From contig NZ_CP100425.1 in assembly GCF_023151555.2 (NCBI RefSeq), positions 1,116,001 to 1,180,000 on the forward strand: DNA of 64,000 nucleotides, in the 5' to 3' direction. Positions within the stretch are counted from its first letter, which is position 1; each line of letters opens with the position of its first letter. Made by a program: the position numbers and the translations under genes. The notes beneath the pieces are model-generated. The model ran no database searches. It had not been told where the DNA came from and saw only the letters and a list, made by a program, of their open reading frames with translations. Shown here piece by piece: positions 27,658 through 36,732 of this stretch. The stretch comes from Photobacterium sp. CCB-ST2H9. Lineage in GTDB: Bacteria > Pseudomonadota > Gammaproteobacteria > Enterobacterales > Vibrionaceae.

Positions 27658-27682
27658 GCAGGTAAGCCTGCACCTTTGGTGC
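27658..27682. repeat. Two adjoining short hairpins in an intergenic region
   Basis: GCAGG-TAAG-CCTGC and GCACC-TTT-GGTGC share two bases and lie between the macrodomain and exonuclease genes. No T-run follows. They may be a small repeat element or an RNA fold in the leader of the next gene. The remainder of 27500-27745 shows nothing else. Confidence 0.3.
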
Positions 27683-27745
27683 GGGTGACGGAAGGAGCCA
27701 GAGTGCCGGCAGGCGGACAATAAAATAAGCATCAGGGAGAGTGCA

Positions 27746-28240
27746 ATGTGGGCAACACTCGATTTTGAAGCGTCAGGATTATCTGATCAGTCTTACCCGA
27801 TAGAAGTCGGATACGTTCTGCCTGACGGCAGTGGCCAAAGTATTTTGATTAACCCGCTGACTGCAGGCGATGTCTGGCAATACTGGGACAGCTATGCAGA
27901 GCAGCGAATCCATCAGATCCCCCGTTCTGAGCTTGAGCAGCATGGGATGCAGGTGCTTGAGGTCTGCCAGCATTTAAACAGTGTGCTCGGACAGCTGGAT
28001 TATGTGTTTTGTGACAGTCAGTGGGATTTATTCTGGCTGGGCCGTTTGTATCATGCCGCACATATGCGGCCGTCATTTATTCTGACGGAAGTCGGTCTCT
28101 GGCTGCAGCAGGAAAATGGCATAGAACGCGCCTGTTTTCAGCGTGCGCTGGAAGAGTTGGGGCCGGCCAGGCACCGGGCGATGCACGATGCCCGTCAGAT
28201 TTATCAGGCCATCAGCAGTCTGGTGAAAATTCCCGGCTGA
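27746..28240 (+). CDS. DEDDh-type 3'-5' exonuclease
   Basis: 164 residues, preceded by GGGAGAG. The three DnaQ-like motifs can be placed: ATLDFEASGL (D and E of Exo I), FCDSQWDLFWL (Exo II Asp) and RHRAMHDARQIYQ (His and Asp of Exo III). It is a short, stand-alone exonuclease of the RNase T/DnaQ superfamily without extra domains. Substrate (DNA or RNA) unknown. It is followed by an EEP-family gene, in the same direction. Confidence 0.78.
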   Translation: MWATLDFEASGLSDQSYPIEVGYVLPDGSGQSILINPLTAGDVWQYWDSYAEQRIHQIPRSELEQHGMQVLEVCQHLNSVLGQLDYVFCDSQWDLFWLGRLYHAAHMRPSFILTEVGLWLQQENGIERACFQRALEELGPARHRAMHDARQIYQAISSLVKIPG

Positions 28241-28319
28241 CGTATGCCGCTGGAGCCAGCTTGCAACTCAGCGTACAATTTGAACAGGCTTTTGAATTTC
28301 AGTCTGTTGGGAGTACGTT

Positions 28320-29441
28320 GTGCCGACACCGACCATACGTATCGCTGTTTTGAATGCAGCGATGTCTGACCCCGAACCTGGCCGGATGAGACAAACACTC
28401 GCCGAGCCGGGTGATGTCCGGATTTCCCGTCTGGCCGCCATGATTCAGCGCATACAGCCGGATGTATTACTGCTGTGCGAATTCGATCACCCCGGAGAGG
28501 GCGGAGATGACGGCAGTCTGGAAGACTTCTGTCGTTATTATCTGGCGGAGCCTCAGCACGGTCAGGTCCCCGTGGATTATCCCTATCGCTATTGTCCGCC
28601 ATCGAATACGGGCTTGCTGTGCCAGGTTGATCTTGATGGTGACGGAGCACTGACGCTGCCTCAGGACGGACAGGGATTTGGTTTTCATCATGGTCATTTC
28701 GGCTTTGTCGTGTTGTCGCGTTATCCCCTGATTGAAGCAGAGCTTCGAAGCTGGCAGACGTTTTTATGGCAGCACATGCCAGAAAACCTGATGCCGGATG
28801 AGTATTACAGCGCAGCGGCAATGAATGCGCTCCGATTGTCTTCAAAAAACCATCTGTTGCTGCCGGTTCAGATCGGACAGCAGCGCTTTCAGTTGCTTTG
28901 TGCGCATCCGACGCCGCCGGTGTTTGACGGTCCGGAACGGCGGAATGCCCGCCGTAACCATGATGAACTGCGTCTGTTGACGGATATCATCGGGAATGAA
29001 AGTTATCTGGCAGATGATCAGGGACGGCGAGGCGGACTGTCTGCCGATGAGCCGTTTGTGCTGCTGGGGGATCTCAATGCCGATCTGCATGACGGTGAGG
29101 GAATGGCGCTGGCACTGCATCACCTGCTGTATCACCCCCGGATTCACCGCGCCGTGAGTGAAGGTAAATTGACGCCCAAAAGCCTGGGCGGCCGGTTTTT
29201 CCGCCCGTGGAAACTGCGACGTGGCCGAAGCTCGGAATGGACCCATCTGGGCGGCTTGCGACTGGATTATGTGCTGCCGTCCACAGACTTTTCGGTCATG
29301 AACAGCGGTGTGTTCTGGCCGGATAAGAAAGATCCGCTTCTGAAGCTGGTGGCAGGGGAAGACGGCAGGGAACGCGCTGAAATCAGCTCGGATCACCGGC
29401 TGGTGTGGGTGGATGTGCAATTGCCTGTGAATACAGGCTGA
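28320..29441 (+). CDS. Endonuclease/exonuclease/phosphatase-family enzyme
   Basis: 373 residues from GTG 28320 with GGGAG upstream. EEP motifs are present: RIAVLNAAMSD, IQPDVLLLCEFD (metal-binding Glu), LLCAHPTPPV (His), LLGDLNADL (catalytic Asp-x-Asn) and ISSDHRLVWVDVQL (Asp-His). The acidic insert after residue ~60 (DHPGEGGDDGSLEDF) is typical of a group of secreted EEP proteins, but I see no signal peptide here. Substrate unknown: nucleic acid, phosphoinositide or another phosphodiester. Confidence 0.8.
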   Translation: MPTPTIRIAVLNAAMSDPEPGRMRQTLAEPGDVRISRLAAMIQRIQPDVLLLCEFDHPGEGGDDGSLEDFCRYYLAEPQHGQVPVDYPYRYCPPSNTGLLCQVDLDGDGALTLPQDGQGFGFHHGHFGFVVLSRYPLIEAELRSWQTFLWQHMPENLMPDEYYSAAAMNALRLSSKNHLLLPVQIGQQRFQLLCAHPTPPVFDGPERRNARRNHDELRLLTDIIGNESYLADDQGRRGGLSADEPFVLLGDLNADLHDGEGMALALHHLLYHPRIHRAVSEGKLTPKSLGGRFFRPWKLRRGRSSEWTHLGGLRLDYVLPSTDFSVMNSGVFWPDKKDPLLKLVAGEDGRERAEISSDHRLVWVDVQLPVNTG

Positions 29442-29455
29442 TCAAATAAAAGCTG

Positions 29456-30070
29456 ATGATGAATCTGGACTTATTTACCCCGGCACCTTCACAAGGGGAA
29501 TGGATTGAAATTGATGGCGGCCGTTTGTACTGGGCGCCGGCATTCTTCGAACTGACTGAATCTGACCGGTATTTTGCGGCACTGCGTCAGTCACTGCACT
29601 GGAAGCAGGAGGCGATTGCACTCTATGGCAGGCAGGTGTTGCAGCCTCGTTTGCAGTCCTGGTGCGGCGAAGCGCAATACAGTTATTCCGGGTTGACGAT
29701 GCAGCCAGAACCGTGGACGCCGGAACTGCTGGCAATCAAAATGGCTTGCGAAACTGCGTGTCAAAGCCAGTTCAATTCGGTACTCGCCAACCTGTATCGC
29801 AACGGGCAGGACAGTATGGGCTGGCATCAGGATAATGAGCCCGAGCTGGGTCCACAGCCGGTCATCGCCTCAGTGACATTTGGAGAAAGCCGGCGATTTT
29901 TACTGAAACATAAACGTACGGCTGAGAAAATTGAATTCCAGCTTGGCCATGGTTCTCTTCTGGTCATGGCTGGCCAGACCCAGTCCAATTGGGCGCACAG
30001 TGTGCCAAAAACACAGCAGCATTCAGGTGAACGGATTAACCTGACTTATCGGTGGATTTATCACGTCTAA
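29456..30070 (+). CDS. AlkB-like 2-oxoglutarate/Fe(II) dioxygenase
   Basis: 204 residues. The core has YSYSGLTMQPEPWTP, NSVLANLYRNGQDSMGWHQD (HxD iron ligands near 122-124), SRRFLLKHK, WAHSVPKT (distal His) and ERINLTYRW (2-oxoglutarate-binding Arg). This is the ALKBH2/3-like branch of AlkB, which removes alkyl groups from DNA or RNA bases. It follows the EEP gene after 14 nt and may be cotranscribed with it. Confidence 0.88.
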   Translation: MMNLDLFTPAPSQGEWIEIDGGRLYWAPAFFELTESDRYFAALRQSLHWKQEAIALYGRQVLQPRLQSWCGEAQYSYSGLTMQPEPWTPELLAIKMACETACQSQFNSVLANLYRNGQDSMGWHQDNEPELGPQPVIASVTFGESRRFLLKHKRTAEKIEFQLGHGSLLVMAGQTQSNWAHSVPKTQQHSGERINLTYRWIYHV

Positions 30071-30164
30071 ACGTGCTTTCGTCCGGGCCTGAAATGACAT
30101 TTGGCTGACTTCAGCTCGCCATAGCTTTGCTATGTTTATGTCATTCATACATAAAGGGATTGTT

Positions 30165-31292
30165 ATGAAAACGGTGCGCAGCTCTATCATCTATCTTCTG
30201 ATTGCCTTGCTGTCATTGCCGGGGTGGTCGGCAGTACAAATCTATCCTCAGCAGAATCATGCGGTTGTTCAGCAACAGGTGCTGCCTGCTTATGCTGAGG
30301 ATGCAGCCCTGATTCGGCATACCTTCGAAACCCGGCTTTATATGCTGCCCGCTTTTAAGATGGGCCATTATGGTTTGCGAATGTACCGCCAGACTTTAGA
30401 CCCAAAATATAAATCGGCGGTGTGGGCAGACATGGCACGGGTGGCGGACCGTCTGAATGAAGTCAGTGAAGACATCTACACACCAGCGCAAGTAAAGGCT
30501 TACTCCGATGCGCGTGAAGCCAGATACAGTCAGAAAGAAGGGGCGCGCAGTGAGCTCAGGTACCTGGCGACCCGCAAGTATCCCGAATATTATTTTTTGG
30601 GTGTCGATTTACTGGGTTCAATGGCACGGGCGAATGAATACGGTCTGAAACATAAATCTGATCACAAGCTGCGGGAGATTCTCCGCCGTTACGACTTTGC
30701 ACGGTATGCGACTGATCCGGAGATGATTCGGGCCTGGGCAGCTCAACTGGCGAATCAGGTTTACTGGCTCCGTCAGCTGGGAGAGCAGGATGTGGTGGAG
30801 CCTTTTATTACGGCTTTCCGTGCGACCTATCCTGACAGCAAAGACAAGCAACTGAGTGAGCAGCAGTACATGAACAAAATTTATGGGATGACGCATATCC
30901 TGTTTGCGGCTTCGTCCTATTATCAGTATCAGCTCAGGGAAAGTGACTTTCAGTGGATTTACGATCACTTTCGTCACAACATCGATCATATCCTTCTGCA
31001 CACCAAAGAAGATGTGATTGCCGAGGTCGGTATCAGTTTTCTTTTGGCGGGTCTGGAAAAAGATCCGGTTGTTGAAAAAGCGCGAAAAGCCATTCAGAAA
31101 GCCATCGACCGAAAAGCGGGTATGGTGCCATCGGTGAAAGGGGAAACCGAGCTTGTGGATAGCGAGCACCGTAACACCCTGGCGATTATGCTGCTGGACT
31201 GGCGTGGCGCGCATCCAGCCCCTGTTTACCAGCGGCAGCCCGGAATGTTTACCAATTTACCTTATGGTTTGATGCCCGGAAATCAGGAATAA
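30165..31292 (+). CDS. Exported DUF3541-like protein
   Basis: 375 residues from ATG 30165, with AAAGGG upstream and a signal peptide (SSIIYLLIALLSLPGWSAVQ). The mature protein is mostly alpha-helical with many aromatic and charged residues (LATRKYPEYYFLGVDLLGSM, QLANQVYWLRQLGEQDVVEP) and no catalytic motif I can identify. It resembles a conserved Vibrio family of ~390 residues (DUF3541, recalled from memory and not verified). Single gene; probably periplasmic. Confidence 0.65.
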   Translation: MKTVRSSIIYLLIALLSLPGWSAVQIYPQQNHAVVQQQVLPAYAEDAALIRHTFETRLYMLPAFKMGHYGLRMYRQTLDPKYKSAVWADMARVADRLNEVSEDIYTPAQVKAYSDAREARYSQKEGARSELRYLATRKYPEYYFLGVDLLGSMARANEYGLKHKSDHKLREILRRYDFARYATDPEMIRAWAAQLANQVYWLRQLGEQDVVEPFITAFRATYPDSKDKQLSEQQYMNKIYGMTHILFAASSYYQYQLRESDFQWIYDHFRHNIDHILLHTKEDVIAEVGISFLLAGLEKDPVVEKARKAIQKAIDRKAGMVPSVKGETELVDSEHRNTLAIMLLDWRGAHPAPVYQRQPGMFTNLPYGLMPGNQE

Positions 31293-31363
31293 CGGCAGTG
31301 CGTGTGCTGATGTAGTGTGTTATTGTGCATATTCTGTAATGAGGCACGAGAACTGAGATAAGA

Positions 31364-31981
31364 ATGACAGACCCGTTGGTATGGGCAATTCAGCTGCAGG
31401 CAATCGCCCAGGCGGGTAAAGCTTACACAAAAGATCCGTATGATCTGGAACGGTTTGGCCAGATAGAAGCGATTTCCCAGCAAATGCTGGCTGAACTCAG
31501 TCATGAGCCATTGGCAAAAATTCAGAATCTTTTTATTCCGGAAACGGGATATCCGACGCCGAAAGTCGATTTGAGGGCGGGTGTGATTCGTGAAGACCGG
31601 ATACTGCTCGTGCGAGAGCGGGAAGATGATTGCTGGACCTTACCGGGTGGCTGGGCTGATGTCTGTGAGACACCGTCGGAAGGGATCGTTCGTGAAGTGA
31701 TGGAAGAATCCGGTCTTCTGGTGGGCAATCCCAGACTGGTTGCAATCAAAGACAGAGCCGTACACCCTTATCAGCCGGCGTATCCTTATCATATTTATAA
31801 GTTGTTTTTTCTCTGTGATTATATTTCAGGTGATCCGAGTGAGAATCTTGAAATCTCGGAAGTCGCTTTTTTTGATCGCCATTCCATTCCGCCTCTTTCT
31901 CTCAGTCGGGTGCTGGCAGAAGATATTGCCATGATGTTTTGTCATGATGATGATATCCGTTTGCCGGTCCGGACAGATTAA
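31364..31981 (+). CDS. NUDIX hydrolase with N-terminal NUDIX_N domain
   Basis: 205 residues. The first ~60 residues are helical (QLQAIAQAGKAYTKDPYDLE), as in the NUDIX_N-type extension of ADP-ribose or sugar-nucleotide hydrolases. A NUDIX fold follows, with the box starting at GGWADVCETPSEGIVREV and ending EESGL, all catalytic glutamates present. It hydrolyses a nucleoside diphosphate linked to another moiety; the substrate is not evident. Confidence 0.86.
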   Translation: MTDPLVWAIQLQAIAQAGKAYTKDPYDLERFGQIEAISQQMLAELSHEPLAKIQNLFIPETGYPTPKVDLRAGVIREDRILLVREREDDCWTLPGGWADVCETPSEGIVREVMEESGLLVGNPRLVAIKDRAVHPYQPAYPYHIYKLFFLCDYISGDPSENLEISEVAFFDRHSIPPLSLSRVLAEDIAMMFCHDDDIRLPVRTD

Positions 31982-32031
31982 TTACACTCCGATACAAGTT
32001 TTTATTTCACACTGATAACAAAGGCAAGACG

Positions 32032-32628
32032 ATGAAATTTATCTGGCTGGCTATTTTTGCTGCTGTACTGATCTGGTCGGGTATTGAACCCAAAGATACA
32101 TTCACCTGGTTTCTGGAAGTCCTTCCGGCCATGATTGGACTGGTTCTGATTGTTTGGACATACAAGACATTCCGGCTGACACCGCTATTGTATGGGCTGA
32201 TTTTACTTCACTGTATTGTCCTGATGGTCGGTGGTCATTACACGTACGCGGAAGTGCCATGGTTTGACAATCTTTTTGGGGCCGAACGGAATAATTACGA
32301 CAAAGTCGGACATTTTTTTCAGGGCTTTGTGCCTGCCATTCTGGCGCGTGAGATTCTGATCCGAAAACAAATCATCAACGGGGCATTCTGGGTGAGCTTT
32401 GTTTCGGTCTCGATTTGTTTAGCCTTCAGTGCATTTTATGAACTGATTGAATGGTGGGTGGCTCTGGCAACCGGGGAAAATGCAGAAGCATTTCTGGGGA
32501 CCCAGGGTTATGTCTGGGATACCCAGTCTGATATGGGATTTGCTTTACTGGGCGCACTTAGTGCCATTCTACTTCTTTCTCGCTGGCATAACGGCCAGCT
32601 CGCGACAGTCTCTGTGAAAAGGATTTAA
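32032..32628 (+). CDS. DUF2238/YjdF-like membrane protein
   Basis: 198 residues with about six hydrophobic segments. Characteristic stretches are VGGHYTYAEVPWFD, NNYDKVGHFFQGFVPAILAREIL and FSAFYELIEWWVAL, followed by YVWDTQSDMGFALLGAL. This pattern of His, Glu and Asp residues in membrane segments defines the YjdF/DUF2238 family, whose function is unknown. It is followed after 2 nt by a NIPSNAP gene and may form an operon with it and the next GNAT. Confidence 0.8.
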   Translation: MKFIWLAIFAAVLIWSGIEPKDTFTWFLEVLPAMIGLVLIVWTYKTFRLTPLLYGLILLHCIVLMVGGHYTYAEVPWFDNLFGAERNNYDKVGHFFQGFVPAILAREILIRKQIINGAFWVSFVSVSICLAFSAFYELIEWWVALATGENAEAFLGTQGYVWDTQSDMGFALLGALSAILLLSRWHNGQLATVSVKRI

Positions 32629-32630
32629 AT

Positions 32631-32945
32631 ATGGTGACCTGTTATTTACGTTACGTGATTGACCCGTATAAAGTGAAAGAATTTGAAGAATATGCCCGGA
32701 TGTGGATCCCGCTGGTGAATCAGTTTGGCGGTCAGCATCACGGCTATTTCCTGCCCTCAGAAGGTGCAAGTGATATCGCACTGGCGTTGTTTTCTTTTCC
32801 GAGTCTGGCGGCATACGAAGCGTATCGCAATCAAGCCAAAGATGATCCTGAGTGTATCCGCGCGGTTCAATTTGCGGAAGAAACCCGGTGTTTTCTGAGT
32901 TATGAACGAAGCTTTTTCAGTCCGGTTTTCGGGGAGAGTCAATGA
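32631..32945 (+). CDS. NIPSNAP-family protein
   Basis: 104 residues, a ferredoxin-like alpha/beta barrel domain: CYLRYVIDPYKVKEFEEYAR, GGQHHGYFLPSEGASD, ALALFSFPSLAAYEAYR. NIPSNAP proteins are small dimeric domains of unclear function. It starts 2 nt after the DUF2238 stop and overlaps the next start by 4 nt, so the three genes are translationally coupled. Confidence 0.82.
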   Translation: MVTCYLRYVIDPYKVKEFEEYARMWIPLVNQFGGQHHGYFLPSEGASDIALALFSFPSLAAYEAYRNQAKDDPECIRAVQFAEETRCFLSYERSFFSPVFGESQ

Positions 32946-33409
32946 GTATTCGTATCGCAGATTTGTCTGATGCGAAGGCCATCAGCGAACTGATTCAACC
33001 CGCATTACGACAGCATGTTTTGCCAACCGTCGCCCCTCAAGTCCATGAGATGTTGCTGAACACGATGTCGGCGCAAAGTATTACGAATTATCTGAATCAG
33101 GGGTATCGTTATCATGTCGCTGAACAGGTGTCGGGTGAGATCATTGGTGTGGTTGGCATGAAGGAAAACAGCCATCTGTATCATTTGTTTGTGCGTGATG
33201 ATCATCATGGTAAAGGGCTTTCACGCCAGCTCTGGGAAACAGCGAAAAATGCATGCCTGCAGCATGGAAATCCGGGGCAGTTTACAGTGAATTCCGCATT
33301 GAATGCTGAACGTGTCTATCAGGCATTCGGTTTTCAACGTGTCGACGGCATCCGTGATCGGGACGGCATGCTGGATGTGCCAATGGTGCTGAATCTCAGT
33401 GTTGGATGA
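32942..33409 (+). CDS. GNAT N-acetyltransferase
   Basis: 155 residues starting in an ATGA overlap. The acetyl-CoA motif appears as LYHLFVRDDHHGKGLSRQLW (motif A, H-G-K-G-L), followed by FTVNSALNAERVYQAFGFQR. Acceptor unknown. Last gene of the DUF2238-NIPSNAP-GNAT group. Confidence 0.85.
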   Translation: MSIRIADLSDAKAISELIQPALRQHVLPTVAPQVHEMLLNTMSAQSITNYLNQGYRYHVAEQVSGEIIGVVGMKENSHLYHLFVRDDHHGKGLSRQLWETAKNACLQHGNPGQFTVNSALNAERVYQAFGFQRVDGIRDRDGMLDVPMVLNLSVG

Positions 33410-33447
33410 AATCGGATACTTCTTATCATCATTGAAGATGTCATCTT

Positions 33448-33479
33448 AGCCTGGCTGCAGTCTTCCGGCAGACCAGGCT
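33448..33479. terminator. Hairpin, probable terminator of the DUF2238-NIPSNAP-GNAT operon
   Basis: AGCCTGG-CTGC pairs with GCAG-A-CCAGGCT around a 9-nt loop. The T-run after it is weak. It lies in a 324-base gap before secreted protein B, of which the rest is AT-rich and empty as far as I can tell. Confidence 0.5.
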
Positions 33480-33733
33480 TTAGAAGCATAATTTTGTCCT
33501 AATCCACAGATATCTCAAGAAAACTCTAAAGATTAATGAAATTAAGGGCATATCATCTTATTATGCTCGCGATTTCGCATTTGCTTTCGAACTGTAGCGT
33601 ACTTCGGGAGCGTGAGTATGCACTTTGGCTTGGTGTTCTCTCTAAAAAGAGGACTCAGTTTTTGTGCGGATATGACGCATTCGTGCAAGGTTGTTTTAAT
33701 GATTTTCTCCGATTGACATTGATTAAGGGCTAT

Positions 33734-34057
33734 ATGATGAAAAAAATGATGAAATTGTCACTACTGCTGGCATGCACCGTGTATTCACAGGCAAGTCTGG
33801 CTGAAATTTGCTCTCAAAATTATAATGAATTGCCTGGTCTGGTCGGCCTTGATTCTGCATCAGGAAATATTTATGCAACAACAAGATCGAATACGAATGA
33901 ATGCTCATGCTCTGAAGTTCGTTTTACAAAAGAAAATACAGATACAGATACCGCACTCAGCATTTTGCTGGCAGCCAAAATGGCGAATAAAAAAGTCAGA
34001 GTCGATTTAAAAGATAAGAATGACTGCAATACAGCGTATCGGGTTTATGTACATTGA
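33734..34057 (+). CDS. Small secreted protein B, relative of protein A
   Basis: 107 residues from ATG 33734, chosen for the AAGGG just upstream and because it gives a perfect signal peptide (MKKMMKLSLLLACTVYSQAS, ending SLAE); the frame is open to 33536 but that part is not protein-like. The mature domain has five cysteines (EICSQ, NECSCSEV, NDCNT) and the motif ILLAAKMANKKVRVDL near its end, corresponding to ALLAAHMAQKKV in the protein at 25698. Small exported domain of unknown function in an AT-rich surrounding. Confidence 0.7.
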   Translation: MMKKMMKLSLLLACTVYSQASLAEICSQNYNELPGLVGLDSASGNIYATTRSNTNECSCSEVRFTKENTDTDTALSILLAAKMANKKVRVDLKDKNDCNTAYRVYVH

Positions 34058-34258
34058 TTTAAATTTGAATCAGTGAATATAACATGTAATAAAAATTATG
34101 TGTTCTGATTTTTCAGAGCACATATCTATATAATAATGACGATTAAACGTTACTTTAGATAGTCAGTGTGTCTGTTTGTATTATGGTCTGAAACTTTTAA
34201 AAGGATGAATAAAAGTATCATGCAGTGATGAAAATCCACACTATGATTTGGAAGTTTT

Positions 34259-35113
34259 ATGCATATTTTTACACTGAAAAAATCTTATGTGAATAGGATA
34301 AAATTTGTTTTTTTGCTCAGCTTTTTATTGCTTATTTTAGTGAATCTTTGGCCGTTTCTGCCCGATGAAAAAATTGGTGATCCTGAAGAAACTTTTCAGA
34401 TGTCTTTATGCGCGAGTATTTTTCTTGTTCTTTTCATGGCCTATGCAGGGTATGAATTCCGGAAGTTATACCAATATGATATTGAGTGTGATGATAATGG
34501 CTTATGGCATAAATATAAAGGAAAAGACAATGGTTTTGTGTCTTGGCTGGATATATCAGAAGTAAAAGAAAAATTTATCACGCAACGCTTGGATATACAT
34601 GATTTTAGTGGGAAGAACATCATTCGTGTTTCCTATGATTTGACTGAATATGATTTATTGAGAAGCCATATTGTCGAAAGCATGCCAGCAGAAGGTGGTG
34701 ACTACGACAGAGATGTATTCAAAAAAATTTTTGGCTATCATCTTTTCATGATATTTGGCACAGTCTTCGTTTCAGCCCTTATGATCATGTGGGCTGAGAC
34801 ATCAGATTCTATATTTCTTGGTTATACAGGGCTCGCCTTTATTTTGGTGGTTTTTTCTTATGAGTATTTAAAGACACCGACAGGTATCTGCTTGGGCAAT
34901 CACGCTATCGAAATTCGTTATCCTTTGTCAAAAAAAGAAATGAAATTTCATGAAATTCAGGGGGTTCATCTAGTGGATCAATTTGAGAGAGGTCACCGTA
35001 TTCCTGAAGTATGGGTTGTCTCAAAGCGTAGAGATAAACCTTTCAAGCTGAGATCATTTGGGGTTGATGCCAATGTGCTGTATAGAGCAATTCTGAAAAG
35101 GATACCGTCCTAA
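34259..35113 (+). CDS. Membrane protein with two helix pairs and PH-like repeats
   Basis: 284 residues. Two hydrophobic segments at ~15-33 and ~48-66 are followed by a soluble beta-rich stretch (YDIECDDNGLWHKYKGKDNG, VSWLDISEVKEK). Two more helices at ~160-178 and ~186-200 precede a second, similar soluble stretch (GNHAIEIRYPLSKKEMKFHE). The internal symmetry (two helices plus a PH/bPH2-like domain, twice) is visible by eye. Function unknown. AT-rich, single gene. Confidence 0.6.
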   Translation: MHIFTLKKSYVNRIKFVFLLSFLLLILVNLWPFLPDEKIGDPEETFQMSLCASIFLVLFMAYAGYEFRKLYQYDIECDDNGLWHKYKGKDNGFVSWLDISEVKEKFITQRLDIHDFSGKNIIRVSYDLTEYDLLRSHIVESMPAEGGDYDRDVFKKIFGYHLFMIFGTVFVSALMIMWAETSDSIFLGYTGLAFILVVFSYEYLKTPTGICLGNHAIEIRYPLSKKEMKFHEIQGVHLVDQFERGHRIPEVWVVSKRRDKPFKLRSFGVDANVLYRAILKRIPS

Positions 35114-35522
35114 GTTCCTTCACTGTTTCTGTTGGCTCAAAAAAACAGAAAAGGTTGATGGCGCAGCGCATGTGAGAAACGATCGGGAACTAGAAACATC
35201 AGGCTTTATCGTTTGTTCAGTCTCGCTGGCTCAGGTGTCTGGCCTGTCGGTTGGGAATGGATACTGAGAACACATTCTTGACGTCTGAGTGAAGTTGATA
35301 ACAGTTTTTATTGTGATCTTCCTGAAATCACAGATGTATTTGTTTCGTATCATGCCGAATTGAAATACGGCATCCGGCATGTGCAGAAAACAGCCCGTGG
35401 TGATCTTCGTCAAGTGCAGTTTTATGTATGGATAACGAATGTCGAACAACTTATCGCAGAAAAGTTTCATCAATCACGGTCATACTATACTTCGCCTTTT
35501 CAATCGCACAGGAAGATGGGAA
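35114..35522. other. Intergenic region without supported gene
   Basis: About 400 bases. Short ORFs on both strands exist but none has a ribosome site with protein-like composition. One of them is only the upstream extension of the DUF4260 frame. No terminator or repeat was recognised. Confidence 0.4.
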
Positions 35523-35924
35523 ATGTCATCAGCAACCGGAAATGTTCGCACATTGCTTCGAATGGAAGGATTGTGCCTTTTTGTCATCTCATTACTTGTT
35601 TATGCGCACTTTAACATGTCGTGGTCGACATTTGCCTGGTTCATCTTTGCACCAGATCTTGCCTTGTTCGCTTACCTTTTTCATTCGAAGCTGGGCGCAA
35701 TTGCTTACAATCTGACTCATTCGCTGGTCGGTGCATTGACCATGATTGCCGTTGGTTATTTGAATGCATCGGATCTGTTGATTCAGGCTGGATTAATCTG
35801 GTGCGCGCATATTGGTTTTGATCGTGCGCTGGGTTATGGCCTGAAATATGCGTCGGGCTTTCATTACACACATTTGGGACAAATCGGAAAGCGTCCGATC
35901 ACAGCGCAGGAGAACCAGCTCTGA
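35523..35924 (+). CDS. DUF4260-like small membrane protein
   Basis: 133 residues from ATG 35523 (MSSATGNVRTLLRMEGLCLF); the frame continues upstream to 35439, but family proteins begin with the LLRMEG segment. About four hydrophobic helices are present, with FIFAPDLALFAYLFHSKLGA, YNLTHSLVGALTM and WCAHIGFDRALGYGLKYASG followed by THLG. These are the signature blocks of DUF4260. Function unknown. Confidence 0.82.
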   Translation: MSSATGNVRTLLRMEGLCLFVISLLVYAHFNMSWSTFAWFIFAPDLALFAYLFHSKLGAIAYNLTHSLVGALTMIAVGYLNASDLLIQAGLIWCAHIGFDRALGYGLKYASGFHYTHLGQIGKRPITAQENQL

Positions 35925-35995
35925 TGCTGAGATTCAGGTTGATGCTGTCTGGTGAATTGGCCAGTTGAAAACTGTAAATAAATTGGGAGGTTTTC

Positions 35996-36553
35996 GTGAA
36001 TATAGAACTTCAATTAGCGACAGAACATCACCTGGATGGGTTCTTTGCTTATTTAGATAGACACCTTCGGGAAAATGGAATCGGTTCGACACCATTCTTT
36101 CAGCCGTTATCTGCCGAAGCGTCGAAATTGACGCCAGAGCTGGAGCAGCGTTTCAGGTTGGCAGTGCCTCGTGAGATTGATGAGCTTGGCTGGCGGAAGC
36201 TGTTTATCGCAACAGAGGGTGATGCAGTGATCGGTCATATTGATATCAGGCCGTATCCTGACCGCCATACTGAGCATCGGGTGTTGCTGGGGATGGGGGT
36301 TGACGCTGCTGTCAGAGGACAAGGTTTAGGAACCCAGCTCATTGCTTTTCTCATCGACTGGGTCCGAACCCATACGGCCATTGAATATATCGATCTTTGG
36401 TTTCTTTCTGAAAATCATGCAGCGAAAGCGCTTTACCGAAAGTGTGGCTTTATCAAGTGTGGCGAAATTGAAGATAAGTTCCGAATCGATGGAAAATCAC
36501 ATGCTTACACCATGATGTCCCTGACGGTGAACCGAAATTTTAATGCCGCGTGA
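35996..36553 (+). CDS. GNAT N-acetyltransferase
   Basis: 185 residues from GTG 35996 with GGGAGG at 35985-35990. Motif A reads LGMGVDAAVRGQGLGTQLIA and motif B FLSENHAAKALYRKCGFIKC. This is a standard GNAT fold, in length and pattern near RimI/RimL-like acetyltransferases; substrate unknown. Confidence 0.86.
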   Translation: MNIELQLATEHHLDGFFAYLDRHLRENGIGSTPFFQPLSAEASKLTPELEQRFRLAVPREIDELGWRKLFIATEGDAVIGHIDIRPYPDRHTEHRVLLGMGVDAAVRGQGLGTQLIAFLIDWVRTHTAIEYIDLWFLSENHAAKALYRKCGFIKCGEIEDKFRIDGKSHAYTMMSLTVNRNFNAA

Positions 36554-36732
36554 TCCGTCAGATGACAACTCGCATTAAACCTGGTGATGCGATTCATTGT
36601 GTTGCGTGACTGATGGGCTGAAGTCTGTTGATCACCCAATGATTTCAAGAGGGATGTGTAAAAGTGAGTCACCAAAGATCCCTGTGATGGTTCACACTCA
36701 TAGTCCGGTTTTCTCAAAAATAGGATGTCATT

